Positions 53,801 through 61,724 of a DNA stretch of 64,000 bases are shown here, one piece after another (within the stretch, counting starts at the first letter, position 1; every line of letters begins with the position of its first letter). Under the pieces are notes generated by a model. That model searched no databases and was not told where the DNA came from. It saw only the letters and a list, made by a program, of their open reading frames with translations. The stretch is taken from the NCBI RefSeq assembly GCF_000827885.1, contig NZ_JTKH01000024.1, positions 682,001-746,000 on the forward strand, read 5' to 3'. Origin of the DNA: Vibrio renipiscarius (lineage in GTDB: Bacteria > Pseudomonadota > Gammaproteobacteria > Enterobacterales > Vibrionaceae). The translations under genes were made by a program, and so were the position numbers.

Positions 53801-53864
53801 ACCCGTTGTTTTGTTCGTTATCCCTGCGATGTACGCGTTGTGTTTCTCCAAAACGAGACCGTGA
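50847..53864 (+). CDS. RND-family efflux pump inner-membrane transporter
   Basis: The 1005-residue protein has the RND layout: one N-terminal helix, a large periplasmic loop, six helices with the TM4 proton-relay aspartates in GIIVDDSVIIAESI, then a second loop and six helices (GVVVNNSLVLINRI in TM10). The porter residues and QLNLQEYPDV opening match the AcrB/MexB-like or, more likely, the VexH/TriC-like small group. Drug or bile export is the likely role. GAGGTATGGTAATG precedes the start and gives translational coupling with the adaptor. Confidence 0.9.
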   Translation: MNVLAYFARRQFLARIISVMVLFTGAMSLMQLNLQEYPDVTMGSAEIDTFYAGATAQDVELNITNPIEKELRSVDGLAYFISESSEGRSHIEVEYLPGDDANVILRDIQQAVDRVRNLPKDIDAPPVVTQQKTTSLDVYRFGVSASDNNHDAASLQHYAYQLEKKINTVSGVGSVTLSGFNDREFWVEVDPQKAHRYQVTYNEIGAAIEQHNLSQSGGFVESWSQDQKIVTMTKVQSTEDVADIVIKALDSGQIVRVSDVATTRDTFARATESPVMNGKPAIIFSITNSGSADVVATIANIEALLAKESGRIGDQFVFQTGLDLGQDMSDKFTIVATNGAIGLLLVLLVLSLILQRRVAFWVSISIPFCVFGVMMVLPIMGLNLDSITLAALLLVIGIIVDDSVIIAESIFQEKEAGKTGVDAAVSGTIKVIKPLMASLVTTTLVFIPMFFIPGTMGKAVAVIPVTVIAALLFSFLECTLTLPAHLSTTKSATEAKPSAMQRDKFQWLSHHYLRLINKALNYKKTVIVSAVILCAVSGMLVSTLKVDIFPTEAGKYIEVYTEVAAGTPLNKVRDTQQRIEKAIESLPESELVSYEMVYSSPVSHGILTLTNYDQRARSAEQIIAALNDQLSSISKAVFIKFSIDAGGPPPGEPVEIRVLGGTGSERNQAVEMVMAWLNNDAGVTSVNHSEALKDPQLNIVPQYHWLAKYHLTVTDLSNALRVGFDGSNVTSTWLGDQEVDIRVVLDGRFRELAQLKTTKIYTADGLAIPLNRVATIEKIEIPRLIKHYNGEREVTVSAALSDASLSPLALSNQLLNELAGQYSENVTITIGGEAESTNETMSGFMVVFPAAMVAIYFVLAVMFHSLLQPLLVMAVIPFAIIASLMALVVHMQAMSLFGLIGVLGMTGVVVNNSLVLINRINELRNEGVLVQEAVIQASVSRLRPIMMTSITTVVGLLPLAYGLGGTDVFMGPMSLTLGYGLLFSLPVVLFVIPAMYALCFSKTRP

Positions 53865-53930
53865 GCGAATGTCTACGCCACAATGACGCCTTTGGCATTG
53901 TTGAGGCGCAGACACGGAGGGGTTTTGAGT

Positions 53931-53950
53931 TGGGTGGCGATTGCCACCCA
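53931..53950. terminator. Hairpin at convergent junction
   Basis: TGGGTGGC (53931-53938), GATT, GCCACCCA (53943-53950): a perfect 8-bp stem between the RND operon and the serine hydrolase gene, without a T-tract. Confidence 0.55.
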
Positions 53951-53971
53951 GTCGTTGTTACTGCGTGTGCG

Positions 53972-55273
53972 TTAGAGTGATTTCGCCAAAGACTCAAAGG
54001 CTTCCATGCGCACTTTTGATGTCTCTCTTGCAGCATTAGATGCGCTGTCTGCGGAAGAGAAGGTCGCAATCACGACATTCTTGTCTTGGTTTATGTAGAG
54101 GAACTGCCCGAAGACCCCGCGGTAAGTCGCGATGTTTTTCTCTGAGTCATGTACCCATAAAAAATTCTTATACCCTTCTAAGTGCGCATCATATACCCCT
54201 GTGCTTTGATCCTTATAAACACTGTTCATCATGTGCTGCTTTTCGGCATCTGTAAGGGTAAAGCTCTCTTTTACCCACTTTTCGGAGAAGACTTGCTCAC
54301 CGTTGTATTGACCGTTGTTGACCATGGCAAGACCAACACGTGCAAAGTCTCTGAGTGTTGTGTTAAAGCCGCCGGTTGCAACTGGGTTATAGTTCATGTC
54401 GGTAATAAAGAAAGCATCGTGTTCAACACCCAATTTATTCCAAATATTATTCGCAATAAATTGATTGAGTGGTTCACCGCTCACGCGGGCAATAACCCAA
54501 CCAATCACATCAACGTTAGGGCTGTGATATTCAAACTTATGGTTAATATCTAATGCTTCAGCCTGTTCAAACATCGCGGCAAAACTGAGCAAATCGCGCG
54601 GGGTATCGGCTTTTGTCGGATCCATCGCCATCAAGTCATAGGCCGGTATAAAGCCAAGTCGGCGGAAATATTCATAATGCACATCACCGGGCGCCATATT
54701 GACGTAATCTTCGCTGTAATCGATAGCGGAAGTCATATTGAGCAGGGTACGCAGTGTTTGTTCACCAAAATGCGTGCCTTTTAACTCGGCGATGTAGTGA
54801 CTGACTTTCTCATCTACGTCCACTTTGCCTTGCTCTACGAGTAATCCAAGCGCCTGTCCAACCAGCGATTTAGTGCTTGAGGCCCATAGATGGTGATCCC
54901 TTGCGTCGAAATCACCAAAGTATTCTTCGTGGAGTACTTTGCCATCTTTAATGATGATGTAGCCGTCGGTATGATCGTTGATCATCGCGTCACGGAAAGT
55001 CAGAGTTTGGTCGCCATAAGCAAACGAGTGATTCACGACGTTAGGATTTAGATTGGCAGGAATGCGAGTGATATCACCATCACGAGGGACCATCACAGAG
55101 GGATGGATGCCCATATTCTGGAATGCCCATTGATTAAAAGGCGCTTGGGTGTAGTTGCTCAATGTCACTTGTTCGTCCGCTTGCGCAGGCACGGTAGACA
55201 TAGGCTGAATATCGGCAAGCGCGGCCGTTGAACAAACGCTAGTCATGACCGCTGCGATTAATGTTTTTTTCAT
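53972..55273 (-). CDS. Class C beta-lactamase-type serine hydrolase, exported
   Basis: The 433-residue precursor has a signal peptide (MKKTLIAAVMTSVCSTAALA). The catalytic SxxK is SSTK (Ser132, Lys135), and the YxN/YxxP-like triplet is in EYHSPNVDVIG. The pattern matches the beta-lactamase/6-aminohexanoate-dimer hydrolase/esterase group rather than a true cephalosporinase. Probably a periplasmic esterase or amidase. It is divergent from a LysR-type regulator, the usual arrangement for AmpC-like genes, across 103 bp. Substrate unknown. Confidence 0.85.
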   Translation of the reverse strand: MKKTLIAAVMTSVCSTAALADIQPMSTVPAQADEQVTLSNYTQAPFNQWAFQNMGIHPSVMVPRDGDITRIPANLNPNVVNHSFAYGDQTLTFRDAMINDHTDGYIIIKDGKVLHEEYFGDFDARDHHLWASSTKSLVGQALGLLVEQGKVDVDEKVSHYIAELKGTHFGEQTLRTLLNMTSAIDYSEDYVNMAPGDVHYEYFRRLGFIPAYDLMAMDPTKADTPRDLLSFAAMFEQAEALDINHKFEYHSPNVDVIGWVIARVSGEPLNQFIANNIWNKLGVEHDAFFITDMNYNPVATGGFNTTLRDFARVGLAMVNNGQYNGEQVFSEKWVKESFTLTDAEKQHMMNSVYKDQSTGVYDAHLEGYKNFLWVHDSEKNIATYRGVFGQFLYINQDKNVVIATFSSADSASNAARETSKVRMEAFESLAKSL

Positions 55274-55376
55274 CTGAAATCTCCGTTAATGATCTTGAGT
55301 GTACGCCGTTAGATTAACGTGATAATTTCAAACAGATAAATTCATAATGTACGCCTAAAGCGTACAAGGAGACGTT
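55274..55376. promoter_or_regulatory. Divergent LysR operator region
   Basis: TGTACGC-CTAAA-GCGTACA (55348-55366) is a perfect 7-bp dyad ending ten bases before the LysR start, with a half-copy GTGTACGCC upstream (about 55300). This looks like a LysR-type binding site for the divergent pair. Confidence 0.6.
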
Positions 55377-56264
55377 ATGATTTCGATAGAGCAGGTGGCG
55401 TGTTTTTCCGTTGTCTATGAACTTCAGAGTTACAGTGCGGCCAGTAAAAAACTGGGTAAGGCGCGTTCTACCGTGAGAGAGCGCATCTCTGCTCTTGAAG
55501 ATATTATGGCGGTTGAGTTGTTTGTCATGGAAGGCAAGAAAGCGATTCCAACCGAGGTTGCGCATCGGCTGTATCCCCGCGCAAGGTTGTTAACACGTCA
55601 ATCGATAGAGTTTGAAAACATTGCGTTGTCAGCTTATCAAGGCTTACTCAGCAATATCACCATTTACTATGACAGCCTGATACCCAGTCAATTGCTTTTG
55701 GCCATCGAATCAGAGATTAAAGCTCAGCAAAAGGGCATCAGCATTAATTGGTTGCAACGAGACCGCAATCATTGCTTAGCGCAGATTGAAAAGGGGGAAG
55801 CGCTGCTTGCGATCATGCCGGGAATGGGAAAACTGCACCCCAACGTTGGCATTGGTAATATTAATCTTGGGTCATTCCCGCTTGGCATTTTTACCTCGGT
55901 TAATTCATCCATTCCCAATCACCCGGTCTCATTGGCAGAAATCGCCACTGAGCAACAGCTCATTTTTGAAAATGATCTCACCAATGAACTGAGGCACAGT
56001 CAATTAAGCAGTGAGTTTGAGGTGGTCACATCCGAAAAAATAGTGATTGAGAAGCTTAAATTGGGTGGCTGGGTTGTCGCCAATATTGATGATATGCAGC
56101 GCTATATTCGTGCGGGCGATGTTCGAGAGGTCGCATTGATTGAAGCGCCTTCATTCATCCGTCAAGAGTGCATTATGTTCTACAACATGTCGTCGGAAAT
56201 CTCACCGCAAGAATCGCAAATTCTCGACATTGTTGCCAAGGTGGCTAAGCGCTTAAAATTATAA
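55377..56264 (+). CDS. LysR-family transcriptional regulator
   Basis: The 295-residue protein has the LysR HTH (CFSVVYELQSYSAASKKLGKARSTVRERISALE) and a substrate-binding domain. AAGGAGACGTT precedes the ATG. It faces the serine hydrolase gene across a 103-bp gap containing the dyad at 55348-55366, so it is its likely regulator, much as AmpR is of ampC. Confidence 0.88.
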   Translation: MISIEQVACFSVVYELQSYSAASKKLGKARSTVRERISALEDIMAVELFVMEGKKAIPTEVAHRLYPRARLLTRQSIEFENIALSAYQGLLSNITIYYDSLIPSQLLLAIESEIKAQQKGISINWLQRDRNHCLAQIEKGEALLAIMPGMGKLHPNVGIGNINLGSFPLGIFTSVNSSIPNHPVSLAEIATEQQLIFENDLTNELRHSQLSSEFEVVTSEKIVIEKLKLGGWVVANIDDMQRYIRAGDVREVALIEAPSFIRQECIMFYNMSSEISPQESQILDIVAKVAKRLKL

Positions 56265-56422
56265 ATTTGCGTACTGGTTGGCGGGCGTAAAGGCGGAAAA
56301 ATGGAAAGCTTGACCGTATAACTCAAGCTGTTTATATTATCGCCGCCCCACGGGCACACCCTAAAATGCACACCCGCTATCCTGCCATCATTGGTGCATT
56401 TATATTGGTGTTTAGAACCTTA

Positions 56423-57814
56423 ATGCAAACGAATCTTCGTCCTTTTTCCCGTTTTACTCGTGAATCGGGTGCTTTGATGCACCTATCGATTCCTATTATT
56501 TTAACTCAAATTGCGACTCAAGCGATGGGCTTTGTCGATACGACAATGGCCGGTCAAGTCAGCCCTGCCGATCTGGCGGCGATTGCCCTTGGTGCAAGCC
56601 TTTGGATCCCTGTTTTGCTGCTACTTCGTGGTGTGATTATGGCGCTTACGCCAGTGGTCGCTTATCACCGTGGTGCGCGAAATTTTGAGAGCATCTCCGT
56701 TGAGTTTTTCCAAATGGTGTGGCTTGCACTGATTGCCAGTGTTTTGCTTATCGCTTACCTCGTGAGTGCTCAATCGATCTTAGAGTGGATTGGAGTCGCT
56801 TCTGAAATCATCCCGATTGCCAGCGATTATGCCTTTGCGCTTGCTTTTGGCGTGCCGGGTATTGCGTTGTTTTATACCCTGAATGGTTTTTGTGAAGGGA
56901 TGAATAACACCAAAGCCCCCATGATTATTTCGATGATTGGTTTGTTGGTGAATATTCCGGTCAACTACGTGCTGATTTATGGCCATTTCGGTTTTCCTGA
57001 AATGGGTGCGGTCGGTTGTGGTTGGGCAACCAGTTTGGTTTATTGGTTGATGTCGGGTTTATTGTATACCTACATTAGAGCGCATCATCATTACAAAACC
57101 ATCATTCACTTTACGGACGCGAAACCAAGAGCCAAGGAGATGGTTCATTTGTTGAAACTTGGTTTTCCGATTGGTATGAACATCGCTATCTGTGGCAGTA
57201 TTTTTGCCGTCATCGCGCTGTTGATTGGTCGTATTGGGGCTGAGAATGTTGCCGCGGCGCAAATCGCGTTAAACATATCGAGCATGACTTACGTGATTCC
57301 GATGAGTATTTCGTTTGGTATCACGATTCGCGTCGGTTACGCATTGGGCGAAAATGATGAGTTGGGTGCGATTGAGCGCAGTAAAATTGGTATCGTCGTT
57401 TCTGCGATGGTGTCATTAATTGCCGTCGCCACTTTCTTGTTGTTCCCAGAAGTGATCATTCGCCTTTATACCACCGACCCTGTTATCAGCGCGACGGCTG
57501 CTACCTTGCTTGCCATGACGGCGCTGTATCAATTTAGTGATGCGCTGCAAATTGGTGCCAATGGTGCGCTACGCGGCTACAAAGACACCAAGATTCCGAT
57601 GCTTTTGGCGGTCGCTTCCTATTGGGGTTTGGCGTTGCCACTGGGCGTGGTGTTGGGACTGACAGATATTATCGTTCCTGCAATGGGCGAGAAGGGCTTC
57701 TGGGTGGGTATTTTGACGGGTTTAACCGTGGCTGCTGTGTTGATGCTGTTGCGTTTGCGTTATGTGATTAAAAACCGCTCAATACTTCCTACTGATACAG
57801 TAACTGCAAATTAA
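56423..57814 (+). CDS. norM: MATE-family multidrug/Na+ antiporter (NorM-like)
   Basis: The 463-residue inner-membrane protein has 12 helices. It shows MHLSIPIILTQIATQAMGFVDTTMAG in TM1, LYTLNGFCEGMNNTKAP in TM5, and GANGALRGYKDTKIPM, all typical of the MATE NorM subfamily (V. parahaemolyticus NorM is 456 residues). It should export cationic drugs with Na+ or H+. I take ATG 56423 (MQTNLRPF) rather than 56366, because the longer form adds a 19-residue hydrophobic N-terminus not seen in the family; ribosome binding sites do not decide. Confidence 0.83.
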   Translation: MQTNLRPFSRFTRESGALMHLSIPIILTQIATQAMGFVDTTMAGQVSPADLAAIALGASLWIPVLLLLRGVIMALTPVVAYHRGARNFESISVEFFQMVWLALIASVLLIAYLVSAQSILEWIGVASEIIPIASDYAFALAFGVPGIALFYTLNGFCEGMNNTKAPMIISMIGLLVNIPVNYVLIYGHFGFPEMGAVGCGWATSLVYWLMSGLLYTYIRAHHHYKTIIHFTDAKPRAKEMVHLLKLGFPIGMNIAICGSIFAVIALLIGRIGAENVAAAQIALNISSMTYVIPMSISFGITIRVGYALGENDELGAIERSKIGIVVSAMVSLIAVATFLLFPEVIIRLYTTDPVISATAATLLAMTALYQFSDALQIGANGALRGYKDTKIPMLLAVASYWGLALPLGVVLGLTDIIVPAMGEKGFWVGILTGLTVAAVLMLLRLRYVIKNRSILPTDTVTAN

Positions 57815-57818
57815 TAAG

Positions 57819-57852
57819 AAGCGCGTGATGGTTTCCCATCACGCGCTTTTTT
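57819..57852 (+). terminator. Terminator after norM
   Basis: AAGCGCGTGATGG (57819-57831), TTTC loop, CCATCACGCGCTT (57836-57848), then T to 57852. Confidence 0.94.
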
Positions 57853-57990
57853 GAATGATGTTTTTGCTCGCTGAAGTGATGAGTTCGCCGAATGTATGCT
57901 TTTTAGGCGTGTTTGGAGCTACAAATTCCTTCAGCATTGTTATGATATTTGTCATTTCACATTAGCGGGCAAGTTGTCATTACCGGTTTC

Positions 57991-58740
57991 TTATTCAGCT
58001 ATTAAAAACTCAATATCATTGTATTCGTAGTAGCTGGTTGGTAATCGACTGGTTACGATTGAATCAACGCTTTTTAAATCAGAAAAACAAGAGAGCGATT
58101 TTTTGTTGAACTTCTCGCTGTCACAGCAAACGACAACACGGCTTGCTTGTTCACACATTAGCCGTTTCGTTTTACCCAAAGAAATATCCGCAGCAAATGC
58201 TCCTTGAGGGTTGATAGCGTTAACACCAATAAATGCTATATCGACATGAAGGCTTTTTAATATCGCATCATAGTAATCATGGTAGGTGCAGTGATATTGA
58301 TTCTTGACAAAACCACCAAGTAAAAACAGTTTGATGCCATCGAATAGCTCTAAGATTCTGGCGATCTCAAAGTCATTTGTTATAACAGTAAGATTTTTTT
58401 TGTCTTTTAAATTGTTGGCAATATGAATAGTGGTGGTTCCGGTATCGAGCAATATAACTTGGTTATCTTGGATAAGTGTTGCGCATTTTTTGCCAATTTT
58501 TATTTTTTCGACTTTGTTGGTATCGCTGCGAGAATCAGAGTTCACTTCAATTTGAATTTTACTTTTAGATATAGCCCCACCATAGGTTCTGTCTAACAGT
58601 TCTTTGGATTCAAGTTTTTTTAAGTCATTGCGGATCGTTGCTTTTGTTACTGAAAACTGACTGGCTAAGTCATCGACGGTCACTTTTCCAAATTGTTCTA
58701 TGGCTTCTAGAATGTGTAAGTGTCTTTCTTCTGCAAACAT
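57991..58740 (-). CDS. DeoR-family transcriptional regulator
   Basis: The 249-residue protein has a DeoR HTH at residues 1-60 (RHLHILEAIEQFGKVTVDDLASQFSVTKATIRNDLKKLE) and the DeoR sensor domain with ILLDTGTTT and DIAFIGVNAINPQGAFAAD. I take ATG 58740 (MFAEERH). It is the last gene of a leftward group (aldolase, kinase, VOC protein, regulator) and probably represses the group; its ligand would be a phosphorylated sugar. A hairpin precedes it. Confidence 0.88.
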   Translation of the reverse strand: MFAEERHLHILEAIEQFGKVTVDDLASQFSVTKATIRNDLKKLESKELLDRTYGGAISKSKIQIEVNSDSRSDTNKVEKIKIGKKCATLIQDNQVILLDTGTTTIHIANNLKDKKNLTVITNDFEIARILELFDGIKLFLLGGFVKNQYHCTYHDYYDAILKSLHVDIAFIGVNAINPQGAFAADISLGKTKRLMCEQASRVVVCCDSEKFNKKSLSCFSDLKSVDSIVTSRLPTSYYEYNDIEFLIAE

Positions 58741-58759
58741 ATCAATACCGAAAACAAAG

Positions 58760-58779
58760 AAAGTGGGCGAACCCACTTT
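58760..58779 (-). terminator. UUCG hairpin between VOC gene and DeoR gene
   Basis: On the minus strand AAAGTGGG-TTCG-CCCACTTT is followed by CTTTGTTTT. The perfect 8-bp stem with a very stable tetraloop lies 20 bp before the regulator's start and should reduce its expression from the operon. Confidence 0.75.
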
Positions 58780-58783
58780 TTAA

Positions 58784-59179
58784 TTATTTAAATTGATCAA
58801 ATTCTATCATTTCGCCATTTGGACCTTCAATCATAATGTAGGTCACGCCATTATTGGCAAAAGGTAAATCAGTATCGGGCACAGATAATGGGATGCATTT
58901 ACTCGATAAATTTGATTTTATTTCTGTAAGGTCCTCGACACTTAATGCGAAATGATGGATCGCGCCAGCTTTTCCTACTGTAGGTTCTTGGTCTAGTTGG
59001 TAAAGCTCAATCAGTGTTTTGCCAAATGCTAAGAAGGCAATATGGTTGGTGCCTCCTTTACCTGAATCTAAATTGTGACGTTCAATAACGTTGAAACCAA
59101 TATCACGGTAAAACTTTTCACTTGTGGCGATGTTGGAAACAGGAATGCCTATGTGGCCAGAAAAATCAGTTAGCTGCAT
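58784..59179 (-). CDS. VOC-family (glyoxalase/bleomycin resistance-like) protein
   Basis: The 131-residue protein has two beta-alpha-beta repeats of the VOC superfamily, with GHIGIPVSNIATSEKFYRDIGF and metal-ligand-like IHHFALSVED and GEMIEFDQF. Sugar clusters sometimes use VOC proteins as epimerases or lyases. The gene lies between the kinase and regulator genes, so a role in the same pathway is likely. The activity is not known. Confidence 0.75.
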   Translation of the reverse strand: MQLTDFSGHIGIPVSNIATSEKFYRDIGFNVIERHNLDSGKGGTNHIAFLAFGKTLIELYQLDQEPTVGKAGAIHHFALSVEDLTEIKSNLSSKCIPLSVPDTDLPFANNGVTYIMIEGPNGEMIEFDQFK

Positions 59180-59196
59180 TTTTTCACCTTTTTCAC

Positions 59197-60708
59197 TTAT
59201 GCGATTTCATCATTGTTGTTGAAAGCGTCTAGATTATCTAACGCATCATAGAAGTGTTGGGAATGCTCATAGAGAGAATTAAACAGTTCATATTCTTTTG
59301 CGTAGAATTTAGTCCATTCTGGGTTTGGTAAGATTTCTCGTTCAAATTGGACTGTTTTTTTAATTGCTTCTTCGATGGATTGAAATAGACCAACCCCAAT
59401 TCCACCAATGATCGCGCAACCTAACACACCATTTTCATCGGCTTTAGTTTTCACTATGGGTTTGTTGTAAATAGATGCTTTTATTTCCAGCCAAAAATCA
59501 TCTTTAGCGCCACCACCAGAAGCAATAAAATAATCGATATTGCTGCCCATTAGGTCAATATTACGCTTGGCCGCAAATGCAACTCCTTCCATTACAGCGC
59601 GGTAGAGATCTTTCGCTCGGTGTTTACGCGATAATCCAAAGTACTGTGCTCGCGAGTTGGTTTTATTCGAATTACGTTCACCAGTAAGGTAAGGCAAGAA
59701 AATAAGAGAGTTAGATCCAACAGGAGATTGTTTTGCGAGCGCCACTAGTTCTGAGTAGGATATGTTATTGTCTTGCAATGCTAATCTCGCCCAGCGCATG
59801 GCATCGCCACCTGCGTCCAATATACTAAATGTGCCCCAAGCAGGATTTGCTAAGTGAAGATTATTGAGCAGTAGATTGTCTGAAGGTGTATCGGTCACAA
59901 TAGTGATTAAAGTTGATGTCCCTGTGCTGTCAGAGGCTTGCCCCGACCGATAAACACCAGAACCAAGTAATGTTGCTGCAAAATCAGAAGTTCCAGCTAC
60001 GACAGGGGTTCCCACAGGAATCATTGTTTCTAGTGCTGCTTGTTCGTTCACGTAACCGATGACATCTGATGCGAGGTGAACTGTTGGCAAAATACTGCGT
60101 GGAATGCCCATTAATTCAAGAACGGAATCATTATAGTCACGAGTGCTTTGGTCCATCAGATAGAAACAAGAGGCTTCGCTGTAGTCAGTAGTAAGGCTGC
60201 CACTTAGCTTGTAGTTGATATAGTCCTTAGGCATCACAACTTTGAATATTCTTTGCCAAACATCAGGTAGGTTTTCTTTGACCCACATGAGCTTAAAGCC
60301 CGACCAGGCACTGGTAGGGGGGTTATTAACGATCTTCGCTAGTTCCTCCGCTTGCGTTCGAGCTTTGAATTCTTGAACAATGCTCTCTGTTCTTTTGTCA
60401 TTCCAAAGAATGGCACTATCAATGGCCAACTCACCATCTGAGTCAATCAGAACTGTGCCGTGCATTTGGCCGCAAGAAGCGACAGAGGCGATACGGGAAA
60501 GTTTTTCAGGATGTTTCGATAGAAGCTCATTGGTGCAGGCTTTTGCTCCTAGCCACCATGAAGAGGGGTTTTGCTCCGACCAACCAATATGCGGGGTAAT
60601 TTGATCATGCTCTTTTTGTACTATATCGATGATGTTTCCAGTGTTATCGACTAAAGCTGAGCGTACACTGCCAGTTCCGACATCTATCGCAAGAATGATA
60701 TCTTTCAT
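59197..60708 (-). CDS. FGGY-family carbohydrate kinase
   Basis: The 503-residue kinase starts with the phosphate-binding ILAIDVGTGSVRSALVD and has GTSDFAATLLGSG and the FGGY signature region YRAVMEGVAFAAKRNIDLMG. FGGY kinases act on xylulose, ribulose, fuculose, glycerol, gluconate or autoinducer-2. Here it lies between an aldolase and a VOC gene and follows the DeoC-like gene by about 55 bp. Its substrate is probably the linear keto or acyclic sugar that the aldolase later cleaves. The exact sugar is unknown. Confidence 0.83.
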   Translation of the reverse strand: MKDIILAIDVGTGSVRSALVDNTGNIIDIVQKEHDQITPHIGWSEQNPSSWWLGAKACTNELLSKHPEKLSRIASVASCGQMHGTVLIDSDGELAIDSAILWNDKRTESIVQEFKARTQAEELAKIVNNPPTSAWSGFKLMWVKENLPDVWQRIFKVVMPKDYINYKLSGSLTTDYSEASCFYLMDQSTRDYNDSVLELMGIPRSILPTVHLASDVIGYVNEQAALETMIPVGTPVVAGTSDFAATLLGSGVYRSGQASDSTGTSTLITIVTDTPSDNLLLNNLHLANPAWGTFSILDAGGDAMRWARLALQDNNISYSELVALAKQSPVGSNSLIFLPYLTGERNSNKTNSRAQYFGLSRKHRAKDLYRAVMEGVAFAAKRNIDLMGSNIDYFIASGGGAKDDFWLEIKASIYNKPIVKTKADENGVLGCAIIGGIGVGLFQSIEEAIKKTVQFEREILPNPEWTKFYAKEYELFNSLYEHSQHFYDALDNLDAFNNNDEIA

Positions 60709-60732
60709 ATTGACCTACCTTAATACATCTTA

Positions 60733-60756
60733 AAAGGTGCGATTCTTCGCACCTTT
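60733..60756 (-). terminator. Hairpin between DeoC-like and kinase genes
   Basis: On the minus strand AAAGGTGCGA pairs with TCGCACCTTT around a 4-nt loop, then TTAAGATG. It is a partial terminator, or protects the upstream message. Confidence 0.6.
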
Positions 60757-60764
60757 CGTCACTA

Positions 60765-61472
60765 TTAGTAATCTAATTCAGGGAATAGCTCTGGGTTCGC
60801 ATTTAATTGATCTAATACTTCTTTTGCTGTGCTAAGGCTAAGGCCAAAACGACGAACACCCACAGCATAAAGTTGTTTTACCAGTTCAAGAGAACGGATG
60901 CCGCCCGAAGCTTTGACTTGTGTTGCTCTACCATTGATTTGGTTAACAATGATCGCACAGTTTTCGACTGTTGCCCCGGTTGAAGTCCAACCTGTTGCTG
61001 TTTTTACCCATGCCATACCTGCTTTAACGGCCAGTTCTGATACCTGACGGATTTGTTCTTCATTTAAATAATGGGTCTCAAGAATCGTTTTAATTGGGGT
61101 TGGGTAAGCGGCTTTTACCGCAGCGTTAAGTTCTTGTTCTACATAATCATAGTCGCCAGAAAGTACACGCCCAATGTTACATACCATATCAATTTCACTT
61201 GCGCCATTAGCGATGGTTTGATGTATTTCAGCAATTTTTGTGCTTGTAGCGACGCCTCCTGATGGGTAGCCAATCGGCGCACCAATTAAGACATCTGGGT
61301 AGTCGACCAACTCTTCACGCAGCATAGGTACCCAGTTAGGCAGCACATGTAATGAGATAATGTTGTATTGCTTAGCAAGTTCCGCGCACGCGATGATATC
61401 TGCTTTGGTACTCTGTGCTTGCACTGCACTTAGGTCAATCATTCTGGCTAGGTTACGACAAACGTTGTTCAT
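60765..61472 (-). CDS. Deoxyribose-phosphate aldolase family (DeoC-like)
   Basis: The 235-residue TIM barrel has the Schiff-base lysine in WVKTATG (Lys157) and the second lysine in KASGGIR (Lys187), with Asp95 in EIDMVCN, as in DeoC. It differs from housekeeping DeoC in replacing the N-terminal DHT-like strand (MIDLSAV) and the region LHVLPNWV, so the substrate may not be 2-deoxyribose 5-phosphate. It is first in the leftward operon with the FGGY kinase, VOC and DeoR genes. A deoC of the deo operon would lie elsewhere. Confidence 0.83.
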   Translation of the reverse strand: MNNVCRNLARMIDLSAVQAQSTKADIIACAELAKQYNIISLHVLPNWVPMLREELVDYPDVLIGAPIGYPSGGVATSTKIAEIHQTIANGASEIDMVCNIGRVLSGDYDYVEQELNAAVKAAYPTPIKTILETHYLNEEQIRQVSELAVKAGMAWVKTATGWTSTGATVENCAIIVNQINGRATQVKASGGIRSLELVKQLYAVGVRRFGLSLSTAKEVLDQLNANPELFPELDY

Positions 61473-61669
61473 TGGAATTTCCTGTTATGTTGAACTGATA
61501 GGTGCATTAAAATGCATCCACTCAGTTGAATAAACTGACGAAAATATCCTTCGTGATAGCGATATATTATCAATGCCGAGATTGTTATTTTTAGTGATGT
61601 CGGTCACCTTTATTTTTGTTATTTAATCTTATTTCTGTAAGTTCGAAAGAGAAAGCCATTAAAAAGAAC

Positions 61670-61706
61670 GCAAACAAAAATAAAGGTCGTTTTATTTAAC
61701 GACCTT
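61670..61706 (-). terminator. Terminator of the aldo/keto reductase gene
   Basis: On the minus strand AAGGTCGTT (61706-61698) pairs with AACGACCTT (61691-61683), followed by TATTTTTGTTT. Confidence 0.9.
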
Positions 61707-61724
61707 ATGCGTGAGCCTGGTAGG

